Shown one piece after another: positions 1-5,682 of a stretch of DNA of 6,289 bases; the stretch's first letter is position 1; the number at the start of each line of letters is the position of its first letter. The notes under the pieces are model-generated. The model saw only the letters and a program-made list of their open reading frames with translations. It did no database searches and had not been told where the DNA came from. The stretch spans positions 1 to 6,289 of the forward strand of contig PKYU01000123.1 of assembly GCA_003132765.1 (NCBI GenBank), given 5' to 3'. The position numbers and the translations under genes are program-made. The DNA comes from Chitinophagaceae bacterium (GTDB lineage: Bacteria > Bacteroidota > Bacteroidia > Chitinophagales > Chitinophagaceae).

Positions 1-176
1 CGCTCCTGAAACAATTCACTGATACGACTTTCAATATCATTAATAATTTCATCCCGGCCTTCCTCATTCGCAAAATAATTACGAAGGCTATCGGTGTATT
101 GTTTCAGCAATTCATAAGATGTTTCCTCGATCGGTACTACCGTTCCCTGGAAATTTATATTAATTACTCTTTTCAT
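1..176 (-). CDS. PspC domain-containing protein, N-terminal fragment
   Basis: Partial gene: the first 58 codons are present and the rest lies beyond the left edge. The protein begins MKRVININFQGTVVPIEE and continues with ...YELLKQYTDSLRNYF and a run like DEIINDIESRISELFQE. This pattern (short beta strand, then amphipathic helices ending in an I-xD-IE-x-RI-x-ELF motif) is the N-terminal region that precedes the PspC membrane domain in many Bacteroidota proteins. Those proteins are thought to act in envelope-stress responses at the inner membrane. The PspC domain itself is not visible here. The ATG at 174-176 follows a purine-rich AAAGAAAG. The gene lies 36 bp downstream of a padR-like gene on the same strand, the usual arrangement for this family, so the two are probably one transcript. 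The family call rests on the N-terminus and the neighbour. Confidence 0.75.
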   Translation of the reverse strand, partial: MKRVININFQGTVVPIEETSYELLKQYTDSLRNYFANEEGRDEIINDIESRISELFQE

Positions 177-212
177 GACTTTCTTTTTAATTTTTTGTTG
201 AAGTTGTTTGGG

Positions 213-545
213 TTAAATTTTCTTGCCGGTTATTTCATCTACAGCGTTAGCAAGTTCAAGCCAGGTGTTTTCAAGCTCTTTATAAAATTCAGCGCCTTTT
301 TCAGTGAGTGAAAAATATTTTCGTGGGGGACCACTATTACTTTCTACCCACCTATATGTTAAAAATTCGGCATTTTTAAGCCTGGTGAGCAAGAGGTAAA
401 GCGTTCCCTCCAGTATATTCAGGTTTGCTGCTTTCATTTTATCGATAATATCGCTTGGATAAGCTTCTCCTAATTTTATTATGGACAATATGCAAAACTC
501 CAAAACCCCTTTTCGCATTTGGCTTGCAGTGTTATCTATGTTCAT
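213..545 (-). CDS. PadR family transcriptional regulator
   Basis: Small cytoplasmic winged-helix repressor of 110 residues, the usual length for short (subfamily 2) PadR proteins. Residues 8-60 form the helix-turn-helix part: RKGVLEFCILSII, then YPSDIIDKM, then the family signature EGTLYLLLTRL at 46-56, where EGTLYP-x-L-x-RL is typical. The wing is at about 61-84, with GPPRKYFSLTEKG closely matching the PadR wing motif. A C-terminal helix (about 85-105, EFYKELENTWLELANAVDEI) is the expected dimerisation helix. The ATG at 543-545 is preceded by a promoter at 595-625. It is first in a two-gene unit with the PspC-domain gene. In this family such regulators commonly repress their own operon and respond to membrane stress or small ligands; the ligand here is unknown. 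Confidence 0.93.
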   Translation of the reverse strand: MNIDNTASQMRKGVLEFCILSIIKLGEAYPSDIIDKMKAANLNILEGTLYLLLTRLKNAEFLTYRWVESNSGPPRKYFSLTEKGAEFYKELENTWLELANAVDEITGKKI

Positions 546-566
546 GTTATTAATTTTTATGCTTTT

Positions 567-581
567 AAACCTCAGTGGTTT
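567..581. repeat. Short inverted repeat in the padR leader
   Basis: AAACC-TCAGT-GGTTT is a 5-bp inverted repeat with a 5-nt spacer. It lies between the predicted padR transcription start (about 588) and the padR ATG (545). It could form a small leader hairpin or be a DNA dyad for a dimeric regulator. It is short enough to be chance in AT-rich DNA. Confidence 0.3.
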
Positions 582-588
582 TTAAATC

Positions 589-629
589 GCAATACAAATA
601 TAGTAAATTTTATAATACTATGCAATACA
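589..629. promoter_or_regulatory. Candidate padR operator: two direct repeats
   Basis: GCAATACA occurs exactly at 589-596 and again at 622-629, 33 bp apart, close to three helical turns. On the minus strand the copies read TGTATTGC. One overlaps the -33 TTG of the padR promoter and the other overlaps the end of the -7 box and the start site. Proteins bound at both copies would sit on one DNA face and could block RNA polymerase, which suggests autoregulation by the PadR protein. The repeats are seen directly; the binding role is inferred. Confidence 0.35.
595..625 (-). promoter_or_regulatory. padR promoter (Bacteroidota type)
   Basis: Read on the minus strand, TATATTTG (595-602) is a perfect match to the Bacteroidota -7 element TAnnTTTG. 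A TTG at 623-625 sits 20 bp upstream, the expected place for the -33 element. Transcription would start near 588, leaving a leader of about 43 nt before the padR ATG at 545. Confidence 0.6.
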
Positions 630-948
630 TAATACCTGCTTTTTTAAGGTAGCAGTTATTCAATATTTCATTTTTTCTTCGGAAATGCTTTATGAATAAG
701 GGTGTTATTGAAATAAGATGATTCTAAGAACTATCTTTTATTTTTATAGATGGTAAATAAAAATGATGAATGGCATCAATAACTAATAAGGGACAAGACA
801 ATAAGAGTAAACGTTTATTTAGTTACTTTGAAGTTCTTAAAAAAAGGGAAGGAAGCCTTTAGTTAACATTTTAGATAAGTTTATGTTTTGGACGCATCTA
901 CTTTATATCTCTATTTAACTAATCGACTTCCAACATTTCAATTCAATC

Positions 949-976
949 GGTAAATAACTTTTGGAAGGTTATTACC
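949..976. repeat. Long imperfect hairpin
   Basis: GGTAA-a-TAAC on the left pairs with GTTA-TTACC on the right: nine Watson-Crick pairs with one bulged A, extended inward by a T-G and two T-A pairs to leave a very tight loop. It lies 14 bp left of a second hairpin. It might be part of a bidirectional terminator or a small structured RNA, or a recombination or end structure of the mobile element. No function can be assigned. Confidence 0.45.
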
Positions 977-990
977 AAATCGAATCTAAT

Positions 991-1010
991 TAGCCAGCGC
1001 AAACTGGCTA
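991..1010. terminator. Perfect 7-bp hairpin, possible terminator
   Basis: TAGCCAG-CGCAAA-CTGGCTA is a perfect 7-bp stem with a 6-nt loop. On the plus strand it is followed by TTATTTCTTCT, a moderately U-rich tail. On the minus strand, the direction of the gene ending at 1160, the tail is less U-rich but the 949-976 hairpin follows directly. It lies about 150 bp past the stop of the 176-codon gene, so it may end that transcript. The structure is seen; the terminator role is inferred. Confidence 0.4.
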
Positions 1011-1159
1011 TTATTTCTTCTGCAAGTTTTTTAAGTTAATGAGCCTAAAAGCGGGATGTTCAAAAAACATTATTAAGGCTTCTTCAAAGGTATGTTAATT
1101 TTTAATAATTATTGTCTTTAAAATCCCTCGTATAAGGTGAAGGAGTATTAGGATTACAA

Positions 1160-1690
1160 TTAGTTCCCTCTTAAAGAAGTTTGCGTTTTTTTCCCCTCTT
1201 TCCTTTGGTTGGCTGTGGTATCAGTACTATTATGAAGTGGGTTATTATTGGGGTTTATTGTATCTATCTTTAATATCGGCACATTTGGTAGGTTGGTTTT
1301 ATTTGTTGTACTATTACTTGAGTGAAGATTGATTTTAGCGTCTATACAAGTTTTTAATAGTAATATAACAAATGTTGCGAGGGTAATAAATCCAACAATC
1401 ATTTGCCAAGCATTTTTTCTGCGATCGGCTTTAGATTTTTTTTCATATCCCAAGTCTTTTATATCAGTCATAACAGCATACCCTTTGTCTGTCAATGATA
1501 ACGAGAATGCTGATCCCACGTCCCTTGCAATCAGTCCATCACTAATTAAAAAATTTACATTATTAACAATTAAATCGTGTTGGGCTATATCGCCAAAATC
1601 TCCTCTATGTATTTCGTTCCATAATATTTCCCTATTGGGGTGGAATTTTAGAAGTATTAAGTCTAATATTTTAGCCTTCTTTAATTTCAA
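1160..1690 (-). CDS. Membrane-anchored winged-helix-like hypothetical protein
   Basis: Protein of 176 residues that I do not recognise as a named family. Residues 1-80 look like a winged-helix fold: leading helix KAKILDLILLKF, then VNNVNFLISDGLIARD and a wing ending FSLSLTDKGYAVMTDI, where an L-T-x-K-G strand-turn is typical of winged-helix proteins. A basic stretch KKSKADRRKN (84-93) precedes one membrane segment at about 94-112 (WQMIVGFITLATFVILLL). The last 60 residues are rich in Ser, Thr and Asn and probably disordered. By the positive-inside rule the winged helix would be cytoplasmic and the tail periplasmic. The start is TTG (1688-1690) just after AGGAAT. No in-frame ATG lies upstream before a stop, and the next Met is at residue 74. 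It starts 4 bp after the stop of the 45-codon gene, so the two are very probably co-translated and may be passengers of the transposase gene upstream. DNA binding is not shown. Confidence 0.75.
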   Translation of the reverse strand: MKLKKAKILDLILLKFHPNREILWNEIHRGDFGDIAQHDLIVNNVNFLISDGLIARDVGSAFSLSLTDKGYAVMTDIKDLGYEKKSKADRRKNAWQMIVGFITLATFVILLLKTCIDAKINLHSSNSTTNKTNLPNVPILKIDTINPNNNPLHNSTDTTANQRKEGKKTQTSLRGN

Positions 1691-1694
1691 ATTC

Positions 1695-1832
1695 CTATTT
1701 TTTATTAACCTTACTATTTTTAATAGGAGTATTAACAGCCTTTTTAATTATTTCCTCAAATGATAATGGAATGTGTAAAGGCTGATCTTTGATAGGGAGT
1801 TTCTTTACTGATTTTACAGTTTTCTTTGCCAT
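1695..1832 (-). CDS. Small basic hypothetical protein, 45 aa
   Basis: A 45-codon frame from an ATG at 1830-1832 to a TAG at 1695-1697. It has a Lys-rich start (MAKKTVKSVKKLP), a central LHIPLSFEEIIKKAVNTP and a Lys-rich end. The central part could form one amphipathic helix, and there is no signal peptide or membrane segment. Small Bacteroidota proteins with a LSF-E-x-x-x-K-A-x-NTP core between charged ends are familiar to me as unannotated hypotheticals; that resemblance is from memory and unchecked. It begins 21 bp after the transposase stop and ends 4 bp before the next gene, so the three frames form a tight same-strand cluster. No clear Shine-Dalgarno is present, as is usual for the phylum. 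The spacing is the main support for it being real. Confidence 0.65.
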   Translation of the reverse strand: MAKKTVKSVKKLPIKDQPLHIPLSFEEIIKKAVNTPIKNSKVNKK

Positions 1833-1853
1833 CACAGCAAGTTACACAAAATC

Positions 1854-2798
1854 CTATTTCTTTCCGGTTAATGTCTTATAATCTAACCTTCTTTCCATGT
1901 TTTTAAATACTTCGACAAATCTTTCATGGTCTTTAATTGTTCTGCTATTATAGCGGTAAGAGTATTCGTTACAATAACGTTGTAAGTGTTTATAGCTGAT
2001 TTGGTGATATATGCCATAAACTCCCCTTTTCATAACAGACCAAAAATTTTCTACATTATTGGTATGTACTTTTCCGGCTGAAATAGAAGATTTAACCCAT
2101 TGCCTTGCGCTATGCTTAACTGCTTCCCTGTGGTAATATGTTTCAAGTGAATTATATAGCCTTGTTTCATCGGTATGCAGGTTAGCTCCTTTTTCCACAT
2201 TTTCTTTAACAGCATCCTGCACAAATTCAAGTTTATTTGACGGGAAGGCCATTACTCTGATAGTTCCCTCCTTTCTGTCAGAAATGCCTAATACAGCCCC
2301 TTTATTATCTTTTGAACGCGATAGCTTATAATCTATTTCTTCTTCGCTTAATCCCTTGTAATCGCTTCTATATTTACGAGCCATATAAGTTTCATCTACT
2401 TCGGCGGTATGCTTAATCTTTTCAGGCTGTTCTATTTTCATCATTTCTCTTAACCTGTGAAGCATAAACCAGGCAGTTTTTTGAGATACTCCAATATCCT
2501 TTCCTAATTGATAAGAACTAATACCTTTTTTATGAGCATTAACTAAATAACAGGCCGTAAACCATTTTTTTAATGGAACATTAGAACTTTCAAATACTGT
2601 TCCTACTGTTACGCTGAATTTCTTATAACAGGCAGGTGAAGCACATTTAAAACGTTTGCCGCCTTCAATAACATAGCAGCGTTCATAACCACAATAAGGA
2701 CAGGTAATAACACCATTCCAGCGTTCTTTAATTAAGTAGTCTCTGCAAGATTTTTCATCCGGCATTGTGGCAATTAGTTCTCTTAGATTGTTAAACAT
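1854..2798 (-). CDS. IS1595 family (ISXO2-like) transposase
   Basis: Transposase of 314 residues, full length for the family and with no internal damage. An N-terminal zinc ribbon has C33-x2-C36 and C52-x4-C57. A helix-turn-helix region follows at about 92-118 (ISSYQLGKDIGVSQKTAWFM). The RNase H-like catalytic domain carries D135 in AEVDETYM, D210 in LHTDE, and the block HTNNVENFWSVMKRGVYGIYH at 245-265. E250 in that block is the probable third acidic residue and K257 the conserved basic residue. The end YCNEYSYRYNSR (275-286) is also typical. It cuts and joins element ends. The ATG at 2796-2798 lies 49 bp from the divergent zinc-ribbon gene. Two small genes follow within 21 bp on the same strand. 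No terminal inverted repeats or target duplication were found by eye, so whether the element is still mobile is unknown. Confidence 0.95.
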   Translation of the reverse strand: MFNNLRELIATMPDEKSCRDYLIKERWNGVITCPYCGYERCYVIEGGKRFKCASPACYKKFSVTVGTVFESSNVPLKKWFTACYLVNAHKKGISSYQLGKDIGVSQKTAWFMLHRLREMMKIEQPEKIKHTAEVDETYMARKYRSDYKGLSEEEIDYKLSRSKDNKGAVLGISDRKEGTIRVMAFPSNKLEFVQDAVKENVEKGANLHTDETRLYNSLETYYHREAVKHSARQWVKSSISAGKVHTNNVENFWSVMKRGVYGIYHQISYKHLQRYCNEYSYRYNSRTIKDHERFVEVFKNMERRLDYKTLTGKK

Positions 2799-2847
2799 AA
2801 TTTGTAATTTTAGGTAGTTTCAAAACAACATAATAAATAAAAAAAAT

Positions 2848-3081
2848 ATGGTTAAAACTAATTATAGTGGCACAAAGTGTCCGAAATGCGAAAAATCAAT
2901 ATTTGATTTAGTCGAAGACTCTCCAAACAATTCAAATTATAAATACTTTTATTTGCGTTGTTCATCTTGTAAAACATTTTTACACGCTTTTGAGTTTTTA
3001 CCATTTGCACAACAGATTGAATTAATGAATAAAGATTTAAAGAAAATAAAAAGTCATTTAGGTATTATTGAGGGCATCTAA
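2848..3081 (+). CDS. Small zinc-ribbon protein
   Basis: Protein of 77 residues with two cysteine pairs, C11-x2-C14 (TKCPKCEK) and C38-x2-C41 (LRCSSCKTF), 23 residues apart: a zinc-ribbon arrangement. Between the pairs is an acidic and polar strand region (FDLVEDSPNNSNYKYFYL). The C-terminal part (about 54-70) is a charged helix ending in NKDLKKIKSHL. No signal peptide or membrane segment is visible. It is transcribed away from the transposase and has an A-rich stretch before the ATG instead of a Shine-Dalgarno. Small zinc ribbons of this kind bind nucleic acid or protein partners; the partner here is unknown. It could be a passenger of the mobile element or the first host gene outside it. Its last 17 bases overlap the end of a possible minus-strand frame. 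Confidence 0.7.
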   Translation: MVKTNYSGTKCPKCEKSIFDLVEDSPNNSNYKYFYLRCSSCKTFLHAFEFLPFAQQIELMNKDLKKIKSHLGIIEGI

Positions 3082-3178
3082 ACTTAGCATCCTTCAAATC
3101 TTTACCAATATATCCGGTAAGTTTTCTAAATTCTTGCTCTGCTTTTGATTGCTTTTTATTATTCCTTAATCCTCTCAA
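3065..3178 (-). CDS. Possible small ORF or gene remnant, 37 aa
   Basis: The minus frame is open from 3274 to a TAA at 3065-3067. A TTG at 3176-3178 is preceded by AGAAGGAGAAGG, the best Shine-Dalgarno-like stretch in the window. From there 37 codons read as a basic protein with the natural-looking sequence QEFRKLTGYIGKDLKDAKFR and a C-terminal CPQ. It converges with the zinc-ribbon gene and overlaps its end by 17 bp. The frame contains no ATG. It may be a small gene, the tail of a decayed gene, or chance. I do not recognise a family. Confidence 0.25.
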   Translation of the reverse strand: MRGLRNNKKQSKAEQEFRKLTGYIGKDLKDAKFRCPQ

Positions 3179-3272
3179 ACCTTCTCCTTCTCTATTTGTT
3201 TCGGGGGCCTGTCCCTGATTGTTCGTTGTTGCCTGATGAATGGTTTTCTTTGGCAGGAGGAGAACAAGATAA

Positions 3273-3398
3273 GCTTATATTCCAGGAATATATTTTGAAA
3301 ATCTTACTAATAATTTTGACAGTTACCTTATTGAAAATATACAGGTAAAGAATCTATCAGCCAGGAAAAATTTGGAGGATGTGCTGAATAATATTTAA
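3273..3398 (+). pseudogene. Coding-like remnant with probable frameshift
   Basis: This plus frame has no start codon but reads as a natural protein tail: ENLTNNFDSYLIENIQVK, then NLSARKNLEDVLNNI and TAA (3396-3398). The overlapping plus frame upstream gives PDEWFSLAGGEQDKLIFQEY and then turns into a low-complexity I/L run. Adding one base in the A-run near 3298 would join the two into a single protein end. This suggests a decayed gene fragment, or a sequencing error in a homopolymer. I do not recognise the family, and no credible N-terminal part is nearby. Confidence 0.3.
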
Positions 3399-3409
3399 TA
3401 AACCAGCAC
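3381..3409 (-). terminator. Possible feoB terminator
   Basis: GTGCTG (3381-3386) and CAGCAC (3404-3409) form a 6-bp stem with a 17-nt AT-rich loop, starting 8 bp past the feoB stop. On the minus strand an AAATTTTT run follows eight bases after the stem. The loop is long and the stem short, so this is a weak candidate. Confidence 0.25.
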
Positions 3410-3416
3410 AAATAAT

Positions 3417-5537
3417 CTATTTGAAGATATTGAATGTAATCCAGCTCATAATATAAGCGAGGCTGGTCATATATGTTAGCATAATGATGGGCCATTTCCA
3501 GCTATGGGTTTCTCTTTTCACGATCGCCAATGTGCTCATACATTGCATAGCTAAGACATAAAAAATTAATAGTGATAATCCCGAAGCCACTGTATATACT
3601 TTTGACCCGTCAGGCCAAACGGCAGCATTCATTTTTTGGCGAAGTGTTGCATTATTTTCATCTTTATCATCGCCTACACTGTATAAAGTTGCCATAGTTC
3701 CTACAAAGACTTCCCTCGCAGCGAATGATGTTATTAACGCAATACCAATTTTCCAATCATACCCGAGAGGTTTAATGACAGGTTCAATAGTTTTACCTAA
3801 AATACCTGCAAAAGAATTTTGAAGCAATTCAGTTCTTTTCAATTTATCTATTTCTGTTAGCTGCCCAGGATGTTGGGCAACCATGGCGCCAAATTTTACT
3901 CTGACACCCTTCATTTTTTGCGCTGGCCCATACGTGCTTAATACCCAAAGCAAAAGGCTAATCACCATTATAACCTTTCCAGCCTGGAATACAAATACTT
4001 TGGCTTTTTCTATCATCGTATAAAACATATTCTTCCATCTTGGCTCCCTATAAACTGGCAATTCCAGGATAAAAAAGCTTCGTTCTTTACTCTTTATAAA
4101 CCATTTCATTACATAGGCAGATAAAAGTGCCATCACAGTTCCTGTCAAATACATCAGCATCATTACCATTCCCTGCAGGCTGATTAACCCGAGGAACATT
4201 TTATTTGGGATTACTAACGCAATAAGTACTGCATAAACCGGGAGCCTGGCGCTGCAACTCATCAAAGGTGTACACATAATAGTTAGTAACCGCTCTTTTT
4301 TATTTTCAATATTTCTCGCGCTCATAATTGCAGGAACGGCACAAGCAAGACCACTGATCATTGGCATCACACTCTTTCCGTTCAAGCCGGCCTTTCGCAT
4401 AACCCTATCCGTTAAAAAACTAATACGGGCCATATAACCTGTATCTTCTAATAAGGTGATCAACCCGAATAAAATCATGATCTGCGGAACAAACACCAGG
4501 ATCCCGCTTAATCCTGCAAGTATACCGTTAACAAAAAGATCACTAAGCCAGTTAGGAGGTAAAAAATTTCCAAGTAGTCCACCAGCCTCTGCAAAAGTCC
4601 ATTCAATTGCATTCATGGGAAACTGTGCAATAACAAAAATGCTTTGGAAAATGATAAATAAAACAGCTAATAAGATGACGTAGCCCCAGGTGCGGTGGAG
4701 CAAGATCCCATCCAACTTTCTTGTAAATAGAGCCTTTTGTAATGGATCTGCCTCCACTACGGTCTGATTCATGATAGTTTTGATTTTACCGTATCGCTGT
4801 AAAATTTCTTCTGCCTGAACCTTAGCCGGATTAAATTTTGTTTCTCTTTCAATATTTTCTATAGTTTCCTGCATGGTTTTCGGCAATGCAAAGTTTTCGT
4901 GATTGATGAGGTAATGAATGGCATGATAATCACTTATCCCCGGAAAAACGTGCTTCACCCTTTTTATTGCTTCCGGCGCAAAAGCCATTGAATTAATAAA
5001 ATCCCTTTCTGGCATCCGGTAAATATTTTCCGCTGTTTGTTCAATAGCTTTTTTGAGTTGGGAAATACCCTTATTCTTTCTGGGATTTACAGGAACAACC
5101 AAAACGCCTAATTCACGTTCGAGCCCGGGCACATCGATCTGGATATTATTTTTAACTGCTATATCCATCATTGTAAGAGCAACAACCACCGGTTTTTTAA
5201 GATCAATAATTTGGGAGCAGAAAAGAAGATTCCTTTTCAGATTGGAAGCATCAACAATTAAGACAATAATATCAGCCTTTTCAACCAGGTCTTCACCGAG
5301 TAAAACTCTATATGAAACCCATTCATCATTTCTTTTTGGATACAAGCTATAAGTTCCGGGGAGGTCAATTATTTTTGCAGAAATTTTTTCTGAAATTTTG
5401 CTGATTCCTGTTTTCTTATCAACAGTTACTCCCGGGAAATTGCCGACCTGCTGGTGTAAACCAGTCAGGGAATTAAAGATTGAACTTTTCCCGCTATTGG
5501 GATTACCCACTAACGCAATTTGCAACTGATTAATCAA
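3417..5537 (-). CDS. feoB: Ferrous iron transport protein B (FeoB)
   Basis: Inner-membrane Fe(II) transporter of 706 residues, a normal length. The cytoplasmic G domain has G1 GNPNSGKS (11-18), G2 around T38 in FPGVT, and G3 DLPG (58-61). Where G4 is normally N-x-x-D this protein has TMMD (122-125). Where G5 normally has S-A it has VNPRK (150-154). A helical spacer (about 165-270) links to the membrane core. The core carries LLEDTGYMAR (362-371), the first Cys-Pro motif CAVP (399-402), CTPLMSCSARLPVY (422-435), the second gate AAREVFVGT, and a final helix group from MQCMSTLAIVKRE. An in-frame TAA lies three codons upstream and there is no ATG, so the start is TTG (5535-5537), giving the expected distance to G1. 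There is no FeoA domain and no feoA or feoC beside it. It diverges from the peptidase gene over 145 bp. Confidence 0.97.
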   Translation of the reverse strand: MINQLQIALVGNPNSGKSSIFNSLTGLHQQVGNFPGVTVDKKTGISKISEKISAKIIDLPGTYSLYPKRNDEWVSYRVLLGEDLVEKADIIVLIVDASNLKRNLLFCSQIIDLKKPVVVALTMMDIAVKNNIQIDVPGLERELGVLVVPVNPRKNKGISQLKKAIEQTAENIYRMPERDFINSMAFAPEAIKRVKHVFPGISDYHAIHYLINHENFALPKTMQETIENIERETKFNPAKVQAEEILQRYGKIKTIMNQTVVEADPLQKALFTRKLDGILLHRTWGYVILLAVLFIIFQSIFVIAQFPMNAIEWTFAEAGGLLGNFLPPNWLSDLFVNGILAGLSGILVFVPQIMILFGLITLLEDTGYMARISFLTDRVMRKAGLNGKSVMPMISGLACAVPAIMSARNIENKKERLLTIMCTPLMSCSARLPVYAVLIALVIPNKMFLGLISLQGMVMMLMYLTGTVMALLSAYVMKWFIKSKERSFFILELPVYREPRWKNMFYTMIEKAKVFVFQAGKVIMVISLLLWVLSTYGPAQKMKGVRVKFGAMVAQHPGQLTEIDKLKRTELLQNSFAGILGKTIEPVIKPLGYDWKIGIALITSFAAREVFVGTMATLYSVGDDKDENNATLRQKMNAAVWPDGSKVYTVASGLSLLIFYVLAMQCMSTLAIVKRETHSWKWPIIMLTYMTSLAYIMSWITFNIFK

Positions 5538-5607
5538 ATTTTTTTAATAATAAAACGTAAATTTAAATTGAAGAAACGGGATTACTTTACGATTTAAGAA
5601 AAGAGAT

Positions 5608-5629
5608 TGAAAACTTAATTATTTTATCA
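5608..5629. promoter_or_regulatory. Imperfect palindrome in the feoB/peptidase intergenic region
   Basis: A 22-bp dyad with half-sites TGAAAACTTAA and TGATAAAATAA (8 of 11 positions agree) centred on AATT. It lies 71-92 bp upstream of the feoB start and 54-75 bp upstream of the peptidase start. One half contains TGATAA, which resembles a Fur half-site, but the whole does not match a Fur box. It could be an iron-responsive operator for feoB or simply AT-rich symmetry. Confidence 0.2.
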
Positions 5630-5630
5630 T

Positions 5631-5661
5631 TTACTTCACCACTAGATTCGACTTATTTTTG
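5631..5661 (+). promoter_or_regulatory. Promoter of the M28 peptidase gene
   Basis: TATTTTTG (5654-5661) matches the Bacteroidota -7 element TAnnTTTG exactly. The -33 position 20 bp upstream holds TTA (5631-5633) rather than TTG, so that half is weak. Transcription would start near 5668, giving a short leader of about 15 nt before the ATG at 5683. Confidence 0.5.
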
Positions 5662-5682
5662 TTTAGAAAATTCTTTTTATAT

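Larger units (their letters stand above)
546..1159. other. Gene-poor AT-rich interval
   Basis: About 600 bases with no credible gene on either strand: open frames are short and broken, and I recognise no tRNA or other RNA gene. The right part of the interval lies downstream of the small genes that follow the transposase, and the left part is the padR promoter region. The only clear structure outside the padR promoter is a pair of hairpins at 949-1010. Some of this interval may belong to the adjacent mobile element, but no end sequence is recognisable. Confidence 0.6.

Noticed and set aside
546..1159. CRISPR array, tRNA or riboswitch in the empty interval.
   Set aside because: No regularly spaced repeats, no cloverleaf and no recognised aptamer core were seen.
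1329..1763. Plus-strand 144-codon frame.
   Set aside because: It lies opposite two minus-strand genes with good spacing and natural composition, and its translation has no domain-like pattern.
1054..2850. Possible terminal inverted repeats of the IS, for example TATGTT-containing stretches near 1093 and in the 2799-2847 gap.
   Set aside because: Beyond the shared TATGTT the match falls to about half of the positions, which is chance level in AT-rich DNA. No flanking duplication was found.
3145..3348. Plus-strand 67-codon frame with a hydrophobic start, as a membrane protein gene.
   Set aside because: Its N-terminus reads antisense to the coding-like minus frame and its C-terminus is an I/L run that looks like out-of-frame translation. 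Only the middle looks natural, so it is treated as part of the remnant region.
994..3412. CCAGC(G/A)CAAA at 994-1003 and 3403-3412 as a direct repeat flanking the mobile block.
   Set aside because: Only ten bases with one mismatch, and each lies inside its own unrelated hairpin. Probably coincidence.
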